From Bacteroidales bacterium (GTDB lineage: Bacteria > Bacteroidota > Bacteroidia > Bacteroidales > UBA932): a DNA stretch of 11,228 nucleotides. The stretch is from assembly GCA_023230265.1 (NCBI GenBank), contig JALNXR010000046.1:1-11228 (forward strand), written 5' to 3'. The position numbers and the translations under genes were made by a program. Under the pieces are notes generated by a model, which was not told the DNA's origin, made no database searches, and was given only the letters and a program-made list of their open reading frames with translations. Positions 1-8,577 of the stretch are shown here, piece by piece (position 1 is the stretch's first letter; each line of letters opens with the position of its first letter).

Positions 1-35
1 TAAGCTGCTAAGGAGAATAAAAAGAGGGAAAGCAT
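1..35 (-). CDS. Possible 5' end of a next gene with signal-peptide-like start (partial)
   Basis: An ATG at 33-35 (read on the minus strand) opens a frame that stays open to the window edge and encodes MLSLFLFSLAA. This very hydrophobic start resembles a signal peptide or membrane anchor. It lies 38 bases past the atpG stop in the same direction, and an in-frame TAA lies two codons before the ATG. Only eleven codons are visible, there is no Shine-Dalgarno sequence and no charged N-terminal region, so this may be chance. No function can be given. Confidence 0.22.
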   Translation of the reverse strand, partial: MLSLFLFSLAA

Positions 36-73
36 AACTAATTAAAATGAGGCTATGGATAAGTCAGTATTTA

Positions 74-979
74 TCAAACTGAATAATAGCCGCCCATAAG
101 ATCCAGCAATTCATTTGTGATAGCCTGCTGTCTTCCTTTGTTGTATTGAAGGGTAAGTTCCTGAAGGAGTCTTTTGGCATTTTCTGTTGCCATCTGCATT
201 GCAACTGTCCTGGCAGCATGTTCGGCAGTGCGGGAGTCGGCCAGTATGAGGGAAATTTTTGCTCTCATCAGCATTCTGAGAATTTTTTCCCGGATCTCTT
301 TCATCCCTGGCTCAAGTATATACTCATCTAAATTATCAGAATAACCGTATTCAAATAATTTTACAGGGAGATAAACCTCTCTTATTGTGTTCTGAACCAA
401 TGTAGAGGTAAAATGGTTGTAAATAAACTCAATATGATCAGTTTCACCTGCTTCATACATTGCACACAGCCGGGATGCCAGATCCTTAATATCTTTTCCG
501 GAGGGTTTATCTGCAACTCTTTCAGGCAGGGTTTCTATTTCCACTCCTTCCAGGTCTTTCCGGAGATGCTTGGGAGCACTCTTCCCAATGGCAATGACAC
601 GGATTTTATTAATGTTCTTCTCCCGGAACTCTTTTACAGTTTTGACAGTCAGCTTTTCTGCATTTGAGTTAAAAGCTCCGCACAGAGTAGTATTTGAGGA
701 TACCACCACCAATGTTAAATGACTGACATCCCGTTTGATGCACAGAGGATGTACAACGGATGCATTATCACTTTGAGGAATATTATCCTCTTTTTCGTGA
801 CTGTGGATATATGTTGAGAGAAGTATCTCCCTAAGGTTTTTCTCGTATCTTGCTGTATTTGAGAGAGCAATCTGAGCTTTGTGCAATTTAGAGGAGGAGA
901 TTATACTCATGGCCGAAGTAATCTTGAGCGTACTCTCCACTGTAGAAATCCTGCTTTTTATCTCTCTTAATATTGCCAT
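74..979 (-). CDS. atpG: F1Fo ATP synthase subunit gamma
   Basis: This 301-residue protein is the central rotor shaft of F1; it couples rotation of the c-ring to catalysis in the alpha3beta3 hexamer at the cytoplasmic face. The N-terminal helix (residues 1-40, MAILREIKSRISTVESTLKI then KLHKAQ) matches the gamma coiled-coil that enters the hexamer. The central Rossmann-like domain has TLCGAFNSN at 98-106, equivalent to the usual RGLCGGFNSN. The C-terminal helix ends with TENAKRLLQELTLQYNKGRQ and the AITNELLDLMGG family motif (286-297). Length is near the usual 285-300. It is the last gene of the atp operon and starts 18 bases after the atpA stop. The start chosen gives the standard N-terminus. 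No terminator is evident after it. Confidence 0.97.
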   Translation of the reverse strand: MAILREIKSRISTVESTLKITSAMSIISSSKLHKAQIALSNTARYEKNLREILLSTYIHSHEKEDNIPQSDNASVVHPLCIKRDVSHLTLVVVSSNTTLCGAFNSNAEKLTVKTVKEFREKNINKIRVIAIGKSAPKHLRKDLEGVEIETLPERVADKPSGKDIKDLASRLCAMYEAGETDHIEFIYNHFTSTLVQNTIREVYLPVKLFEYGYSDNLDEYILEPGMKEIREKILRMLMRAKISLILADSRTAEHAARTVAMQMATENAKRLLQELTLQYNKGRQQAITNELLDLMGGYYSV

Positions 980-997
980 TTTATCCGGTATAACTCA

Positions 998-2575
998 TTA
1001 TTTTAACAATTGTGAGCAGATTGCAGATGCAATATTTTCAATCGCAACTGTGATCGTATCATCAAACTCTCCGTTTCTTATCTTTTCCGGGAGGTCGGTT
1101 GATCTGAATTTTAACAGAAAATTCCTCTCGAACAGGCTTACCTGATCTACTGAAATATCCTTAAGCAGATCTCTGGTTCCGCAATATAGCACGGCAACCT
1201 GCTCCTCAACCGGCATTGGTGCCCTGTTATCCTGTTTTAGCAGAACAGCGTTCTTGCGTCCCTTGTCAATAATTCTTGCTGTTACGGGATCCAGATCACC
1301 TCCAAACTTTGTGAATGCCTCAAGTTCGCGGAATTGAGCCTGATCAATTTTAAGTGTTCCTGCCACCTTCTTCATGGCTTTTACCTGTGCGTTACCCCCT
1401 ACACGGGAGACTGAGATGCCCACATTGATCGCTGGACGGTCCCCTCTGTTAAAAAGTCCGGTATCGAGGAAGATCTGACCATCGGTAATTGAAATAACAT
1501 TAGTAGGAATGTATGCCGATACATCACCGGCCTGGGTTTCTATGACAGGGAGTGCCGTAAGAGAGCCGCCACCTTTGACTTTACCCCTGAGAGTCTCGGG
1601 TAAATCGTTCATCTGCTCAGCAACCTCTTGCTGGTCAATAATTTTGGCTGCCCTCTCAAGCAACCTTGAGTGAAGATAAAATATATCACCGGGATAGGCC
1701 TCTCTTCCGGATGGTCTTCTGAGTATAAGGGAAAGTTCACGGTATGCAACTGCATGTTTAGAAAGGTCGTCATAGATTACCAGTGCATGTTCTCCCGTAT
1801 CCCTGAAATATTCACCTGCAGCAGCTGCTGCAAAAGGTGCAAAATATTGCATTGCTGCTGAATCAGAAGCAGTTGCAGATATTATTGTTGTGTATTCCAT
1901 AGCTCCGTGCTCGGTGAGATTCTTAACCAGAGATGCAACTGTAGAACCTTTTTGCCCTATTGCCACATAAATACAATAAACAGGTTTTCCGGCCAGATAG
2001 TTATCCCGCTGATTGATTATAGTGTTGACTATTATAGAGGTCTTTCCGGTCTGACGGTCTCCAATTATGAGCTCTCTTTGACCCCGTCCGATAGGTATCA
2101 TTGAATCAATTGCTTTGAGCCCTGTCTGGAGAGGCTCTTTGACAGGCTGACGAAATATAACCCCCGGAGCTTTTCTCTCCAGCGGCATCATACATCTTTC
2201 CCCGGTTACAGGTCCTAAACCGTCCAAGGGTTCTCCCAGGGGATTGATAACCCTGCCTAACAAACCTTTGCCAGCAGCTATAGAGGCTATCTTTCTGGTC
2301 CGCTTAACTTTATACCCCTCTTTTACAAGATGTGTAGGGCCGAGCAGAACAACTCCCACATTATCTTCTTCCAGGTTCATCGCAATTGCTTCCAGTCCGG
2401 AATCAAACTGAACAAGCTCCCCTGACTCCACATTATTAAGACCGTAAACCCTTGCTACTCCATCGCTTATTTGCAATACAGTTCCTGATTCCTCAAACTT
2501 ATATTTGTGTGATAGACCTTGAAGCTGTTCCTGCAGTATTTCCGAAACCTCGCTTGTACGAATCTTCTCTGTCAT
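998..2575 (-). CDS. atpA: F1Fo ATP synthase subunit alpha
   Basis: This 525-residue protein is the non-catalytic nucleotide-binding subunit of the F1 hexamer. Seen in the sequence are the N-terminal beta-barrel (about 28-95), the Walker A motif GDRQTGKT at 172-179, the Walker B strand LVIYDD at 265-270, and the family signature [10 protein letters not shown] at 381-390. R391 follows directly and corresponds to the arginine finger that reaches into the beta catalytic site. The C-terminal helical domain runs to residue 525. A segment around 325-340 ([14 protein letters not shown]) lies between the nucleotide fold and the signature, as I recall for Bacteroidota alpha chains. It starts 9 bases after the atpH stop and ends 18 bases before atpG. 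All key residues are intact. Confidence 0.98.
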   Translation of the reverse strand: MTEKIRTSEVSEILQEQLQGLSHKYKFEESGTVLQISDGVARVYGLNNVESGELVQFDSGLEAIAMNLEEDNVGVVLLGPTHLVKEGYKVKRTRKIASIAAGKGLLGRVINPLGEPLDGLGPVTGERCMMPLERKAPGVIFRQPVKEPLQTGLKAIDSMIPIGRGQRELIIGDRQTGKTSIIVNTIINQRDNYLAGKPVYCIYVAIGQKGSTVASLVKNLTEHGAMEYTTIISATASDSAAMQYFAPFAAAAAGEYFRDTGEHALVIYDDLSKHAVAYRELSLILRRPSGREAYPGDIFYLHSRLLERAAKIIDQQEVAEQMNDLPETLRGKVKGGGSLTALPVIETQAGDVSAYIPTNVISITDGQIFLDTGLFNRGDRPAINVGISVSRVGGNAQVKAMKKVAGTLKIDQAQFRELEAFTKFGGDLDPVTARIIDKGRKNAVLLKQDNRAPMPVEEQVAVLYCGTRDLLKDISVDQVSLFERNFLLKFRSTDLPEKIRNGEFDDTITVAIENIASAICSQLLK

Positions 2576-2584
2576 AATTTAATC

Positions 2585-3127
2585 TTATTTGGTTTCTGAT
2601 AATTCTCTTCTAATCTCTTTTAATCTTCCGGATATGCTTGCATCCAGGACCCTGTTCCCGATTTCCAGAATAAAGCCTCCGATAATGGATGGATCTGTTC
2701 TCTTCTCTATCTCTACCTCCCCTCCGGAAATTTTTTTTACAAAGGATACAACTCCGTTGTCTGTAGCTGCATCTGTTTCAATTGCAGTAGTAAGCCTGCA
2801 TTTGTTAATGTTATGGGTCTTTCTGTACAGGTCAGCATAACTCATCATTATACGGGGAATTTCGGGTTCTCTCCCGTTTTTGAGTATAAGGTCAATAAAG
2901 TCAGATAATTCCTTTGTAATATGACTCCCGGAAGCTGTTACCAGTATCTCTCTTTTGATTTTTGTTTCAATGGCGGGATTAGTCAATATATGCACAATCT
3001 CCGGGAAAGATTCAAAACTCTGGATGAGAGTGTTTACACTAATGTACACATCCTCCTCCCCCGCACCGGATGAGGCATGCAGATGAAGGGCCCTGGCGTA
3101 TCTTGTCGGGATGTTCAGTTTATACAT
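2585..3127 (-). CDS. atpH: F1Fo ATP synthase subunit delta
   Basis: This 180-residue protein is the peripheral-stalk cap that joins the top of F1 to the b-subunit dimer (OSCP in mitochondria). The N-terminal domain opens with RYARALHLHA (9-18), the usual RYAKAL motif of delta/OSCP. The C-terminus holds DPSIIGGFILEIGNRVLDAS, which matches the conserved D-x-S-I-I-G-G-F segment, followed by SGRLKEIRREL. The length is typical for bacterial delta. The gene starts two bases after the atpF stop and ends 9 bases before atpA, so translational coupling is likely. Delta chains diverge quickly, so the call rests on these two motifs plus position. Confidence 0.96.
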   Translation of the reverse strand: MYKLNIPTRYARALHLHASSGAGEEDVYISVNTLIQSFESFPEIVHILTNPAIETKIKREILVTASGSHITKELSDFIDLILKNGREPEIPRIMMSYADLYRKTHNINKCRLTTAIETDAATDNGVVSFVKKISGGEVEIEKRTDPSIIGGFILEIGNRVLDASISGRLKEIRRELSETK

Positions 3128-3129
3128 AT

Positions 3130-3630
3130 TCAGGATCTCAAATCGATATTGTCTTTCAGAATTTCATTTATCATCTCGAGTTGGTTCTCTCTGTCAGCAA
3201 GATTTTTTCTCAGGATCTGCTCTGCCGTGGCAAGGGATAACAGGGCCATCTCGTTACGTGCTTTTCTGAGAGAATCCTGACGAACTCTCTCAAGCTCCTT
3301 TCTGGCCCTCTCAAGCTCCTGTGCAGATATTCTTCCTGCCTCTTCTTTGGCCTCAGAGATGATTTTTTCTCTGATTATACCCGCCTCCCTTAATATTTTA
3401 ACTTCCTCTTCCCTGGCAGCAGAGAGAATGGCCTCCTTTTGCCTGGCAGCCGTTTCAAGCTCCAGTGCTGCAGTCTGAGCATCTATAAGTGATTTGGAGA
3501 TGATCTGTTTCCTCTCTTCTACCATTTTGACTATTATTGGGAATCCAAATTTTGACAGAATGAAAAGTACAACCGAGAAGGATAACACCATCCAGAAAAT
3601 CAGACCACTATCAGGTATTAACAGCGACAT
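3130..3630 (-). CDS. atpF: F1Fo ATP synthase subunit b
   Basis: This 166-residue protein is the peripheral stator stalk. It has one N-terminal membrane helix (about residues 9-27, LIFWMVLSFSVVLFILSKF), then the short FGFPIIVKMVEERKQII hinge typical of b subunits. A long charged, alanine-rich helix follows, about 36-155, with the low-hydrophobic pattern of the b-dimer coiled coil. The C-terminus (about 125-160) should contact delta. Only one b gene is present between atpE and atpH, so the stalk is presumably a homodimer. The gene starts 26 bases after the atpE stop and lies two bases from atpH. Confidence 0.96.
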   Translation of the reverse strand: MSLLIPDSGLIFWMVLSFSVVLFILSKFGFPIIVKMVEERKQIISKSLIDAQTAALELETAARQKEAILSAAREEEVKILREAGIIREKIISEAKEEAGRISAQELERARKELERVRQDSLRKARNEMALLSLATAEQILRKNLADRENQLEMINEILKDNIDLRS

Positions 3631-3656
3631 AATCCCAATATTAAAAACTTATAACA

Positions 3657-3908
3657 TTAAAGAGCCATAAAACAAACCACAATAGCAAAAAGACATGCGC
3701 TTTCCACCAGGGCTGCAGCAACTATCATGCTCATTCTAATGTCGTTTGCAAATTCAGGCTGACGGGCAATTGCTTCCATTGCAGATGAACCGATTTTTCC
3801 GATTCCGAATGCAGCAGCAATGGCTGCAATTGCTGCTCCGAGTGCTGCTCCGATTGTCCCCAGTTCCATCGTGGGAACAACTGCTTGTAAGAGTGTGATC
3901 AAATACAT
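3657..3908 (-). CDS. atpE: F1Fo ATP synthase subunit c
   Basis: This 83-residue protein is the proteolipid forming the ion-carrying rotor ring of Fo. It has two membrane helices: a glycine/alanine-rich helix 1 (about 16-42) and helix 2 (about 60-82). The polar loop ARQPE at 48-52 binds gamma/epsilon. The ion-carrying carboxylate is E69 in ALVESACLF, followed by S70. The helix-1 glutamine typical of sodium-binding rings is absent: the aligned position is I36. Protons are therefore the more likely coupling ion, although Glu-Ser is half of a sodium site. A short N-terminal segment (1-14) precedes helix 1. The gene is flanked by the two widest gaps inside the atp operon (36 and 26 bases). Confidence 0.97.
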   Translation of the reverse strand: MYLITLLQAVVPTMELGTIGAALGAAIAAIAAAFGIGKIGSSAMEAIARQPEFANDIRMSMIVAAALVESACLFAIVVCFMAL

Positions 3909-3944
3909 ATGATTAATTGTTTAAAAGTTGAAAATATTTGCTGA
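3909..3944 (-). promoter_or_regulatory. AT-rich translation-initiation leader of atpE
   Basis: The 36 bases between the atpB stop and the atpE start are only about 19% G+C, with a T-run followed by an A/T-rich stretch and no Shine-Dalgarno sequence. Other gaps in the operon are mostly 1-18 bases. Subunit c is needed at about 8-15 copies per enzyme, and A/U-rich leaders raise atpE translation in Escherichia coli. A similar enhancer role here is inferred from composition and position only. Confidence 0.35.
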
Positions 3945-5003
3945 TTATATTGTTTTTTTCTGTTTTGCATGAGACTCCTCTGCACGCGACAGTCCAATAA
4001 AGACTGCCGATAACATAGTGAAGACATAGGCTTGTATATAGGCAACCAGTATTTCTATAACTGTCATAAATACAGTTAGTATTATAGACATAACTGTCAT
4101 CCCTCCGTTTACAATTGGTCCCATTTGAGCTGTAATGAATATGATTGATATCAGTCCGAGTACAACCGAGTGACCAGCTGTGATATTTGCAAATAGCCTG
4201 ATCATGAGTGAGAAAGGCTTGGTAAACATTCCAATCATCTCAATAAATGGCATCAAAGGAATTGGTAGTTTCATCCATTTGGGTACTTCCGGCCAGAAAA
4301 TTTCCCTGTAATACTCTCTGGTTCCGAATATGTTGACAGTAAAGAATGTAAATAATGAAAGGACCATGGTTATTGCAATATTCCCGGTTGTATTTGCTCC
4401 ACCCGGAAATAGTGGTAGCAGTCCCATAAGGTTGTTAATGAATATAAAAAAGAAGGCGGTTAGCAGATATGGAGTATATCTGAGATAATCCTTGCCGACG
4501 CAAGGCTTTATCATACTGTCAGTTATATCCATTATAAACATCTCCATAAATCCTGCAAAACCTCCCGGAACCACAAGCGGATTTTTTCTGTATCTCCTTG
4601 CTGTGTAAAGTACCAGATATATCAGTATAATGCTGTTGATAATGATTGCAAGGACGTTTTTTGTAATAGAGATATCAAAGGGACGGCTCTCCTCACCGTT
4701 TGATAAAATTTCTACGATTTTACCTTTATATTTTCCTGTTCCGGCAATTCTCAGGTTTTTGTAACTATCACCCTCCTCCAGTCTTGAAGAGAGAAACAAT
4801 GCAGCTCCGCACTCTTTTCCTATCACAATAACAGGAAGAGGAAGTGATATATCTTTATCATTGAATCTGGTAATGTGCCAGCTGTAGGAGTCACGGATAT
4901 GTTCGTTGATCATACCCTTGACATCAGGTTTTTCCGCATATAAATTGCAGGAAAAGAACAGGGCTGCAGTAAGCAGGGATAGAGTTGTTTTAAAAGAGCT
5001 CAT
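3945..5003 (-). CDS. atpB: F1Fo ATP synthase subunit a, with signal-bearing N-terminal extension
   Basis: This 352-residue protein is the Fo stator channel. The essential arginine is R269 in LMIRLFANITAGH (equivalent to E. coli R210). N273 and Q324 match E. coli N214 and Q252. H278 and E317 sit where E. coli has E219 and H245, the reciprocal His/Glu exchange also seen in other lineages. Membrane helices are visible from about 115 onward (115-133, 178-200, 206-226, 260-293, 302-332). The protein is about 80-100 residues longer than E. coli AtpB. The extra part is a hydrophobic leader (5-23, possible cleavage after LYA) and a soluble stretch to about 110, probably periplasmic. The start overlaps the upstream stop as ATGA. 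Confidence 0.96.
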   Translation of the reverse strand: MSSFKTTLSLLTAALFFSCNLYAEKPDVKGMINEHIRDSYSWHITRFNDKDISLPLPVIVIGKECGAALFLSSRLEEGDSYKNLRIAGTGKYKGKIVEILSNGEESRPFDISITKNVLAIIINSIILIYLVLYTARRYRKNPLVVPGGFAGFMEMFIMDITDSMIKPCVGKDYLRYTPYLLTAFFFIFINNLMGLLPLFPGGANTTGNIAITMVLSLFTFFTVNIFGTREYYREIFWPEVPKWMKLPIPLMPFIEMIGMFTKPFSLMIRLFANITAGHSVVLGLISIIFITAQMGPIVNGGMTVMSIILTVFMTVIEILVAYIQAYVFTMLSAVFIGLSRAEESHAKQKKTI

Positions 5004-5395
5004 TTTTTCATTCTCTCCTTTTCAAACTTGATAAAGAGATAAGTTTCCACAAACAGGAAGAAAAAATAGAAGGCTACTGTAATGAGTGTGAAGGGGTAAC
5101 GGTGGTCATCAGTAACCATATTGTATGCCAGAATAAAGCCGATAGTAATTATCAGCTTTACAGTTCGCATCATCATGTAGGTGTTAACTACCTTTGCAGG
5201 AGAGCTTCCTTTTGTAAAAAGAAGTATCCACAACATAACAAACCCTAGTAGCGTAAAATAGGCTGGTATAATGGGGTAGACAGGAAAATAGTATTGCGGG
5301 AGAAATTCTCTGAGTACAACGCCTACAATTATTCCTGTTGATATGTAGAGCGATAGAATGACAATGACCAGTGTGTACTTTTTAACTTTACTCAT
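5000..5395 (-). CDS. Small four-helix membrane protein in AtpI-like position
   Basis: This 131-residue protein is very hydrophobic, with four likely membrane helices at about 8-28, 40-60, 76-95 and 101-123. It has basic ends (MSKVKK at the start, KFEKERMKK at the end) and a conserved-looking NTYMMMRTVK segment before helix 3. It lies between atpC and atpB and overlaps atpB by four bases (ATGA), so the two are probably translated together. Bacteroidota operons usually carry an unnamed gene here. By position and topology it may do the job of AtpI/AtpZ, helping c-ring assembly or subunit a insertion, but I see no diagnostic AtpI motif. Function is therefore an inference from context. Confidence 0.88.
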   Translation of the reverse strand: MSKVKKYTLVIVILSLYISTGIIVGVVLREFLPQYYFPVYPIIPAYFTLLGFVMLWILLFTKGSSPAKVVNTYMMMRTVKLIITIGFILAYNMVTDDHRYPFTLITVAFYFFFLFVETYLFIKFEKERMKK

Positions 5396-5406
5396 AATTA
5401 TTAATT

Positions 5407-5652
5407 CTACTGCTCAAGGCAGAGCATTATATTGTTATTTTCAATTCTTGCAACACCTCCCCTGACAGAGTACCTCTCTTTGCTGTCTCCACCCTTTTTA
5501 ACATACTGAACTTCTCCCGGAACAACGACACACATAATGGGGGCGTGGTTGGGAAAAACGGTAAACCTGCCTTTTACAGAGGGAATTGTAACAGATTCTA
5601 CCTCAGCAGAAGTATACTTTCCTGACTCCTCTATGATGGACAGATTTAACAT
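5407..5652 (-). CDS. atpC: F1Fo ATP synthase subunit epsilon, short form
   Basis: This 81-residue protein corresponds to the N-terminal beta-sandwich of epsilon, which sits on the c-ring next to gamma. Recognisable segments are VESVTIPSVKGRFTVFPNHAP (19-39, the conserved G-x-x-x-V-x-P-x-H-A-P type motif) and the strand SVRGGVARIENNNIMLCLE. The C-terminal two-helix domain, present in the usual 130-140 residue epsilon and able to inhibit ATP hydrolysis, is missing. The stop is followed 11 bases later by the next gene, and no frameshifted remnant is visible. I take the short form as native; short epsilon chains are common in Bacteroidota. It starts one base after the atpD stop. Confidence 0.95.
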   Translation of the reverse strand: MLNLSIIEESGKYTSAEVESVTIPSVKGRFTVFPNHAPIMCVVVPGEVQYVKKGGDSKERYSVRGGVARIENNNIMLCLEQ

Positions 5653-5653
5653 T

Positions 5654-8276
<2,623 letters not shown>

Positions 8277-8277
8277 C

Positions 8278-8577
8278 TCACTTCACTTTATATTTAAAAT
8301 ACTCATCCATATCATCAATCTCCCCTGTGCTTACCAATCCGAATTTCACCAGAGACAGCAGGTAATATACCATTTTGTCTGAGGGCATCCCTATCCTTTC
8401 GCACAGCTGTGCAATTGTAAGATCTTCTGTGCGGAGTTCCTTAAGTATCAGTCTTTTGATCTGGTTAAATTCCTTAAGGTTCTCTTTTACATCTGCTGGC
8501 ACCTGACGTTGCTCACGCATAATTTTGAACGTCTCTTTTACTTCTTTCATTTTTACAAAATTACTGAGAGAGAACAT
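8278..8577 (-). CDS. Small predicted winged-helix protein within the Hdr/Qmo-like cluster
   Basis: This 99-residue protein has no name I recognise. Residues 37-97 look like a winged helix: helix 1 at 37-49 (EFNQIKRLILKEL), helix 2 at 53-62 (LTIAQLCERIG), a probable recognition helix at 65-80 (PSDKMVYYLLSLVKFG), then a GLV turn and a wing. The N-terminal 20-35 residues are charged and helical. It has a single cysteine (C59). The start at 8577 overlaps the upstream HdrA-like gene by 17 bases. A second ATG at 8550 (starting MKEVKETFK) would leave a 10-base gap and is equally or more plausible; neither has a Shine-Dalgarno sequence. It could be a DNA-binding regulator of the cluster or a small structural partner of the complex. 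The fold is inferred by eye. Confidence 0.8.
   Translation of the reverse strand: MFSLSNFVKMKEVKETFKIMREQRQVPADVKENLKEFNQIKRLILKELRTEDLTIAQLCERIGMPSDKMVYYLLSLVKFGLVSTGEIDDMDEYFKYKVK

Noticed and set aside
36..73. Terminator after atpG
   Set aside because: No GC-rich stem followed by a T-run is visible on the minus strand in this short stretch.
5407..5652. atpC as a truncated pseudogene
   Set aside because: The beta-sandwich is complete, spacing to the neighbours is normal and short epsilon chains are usual in this lineage.
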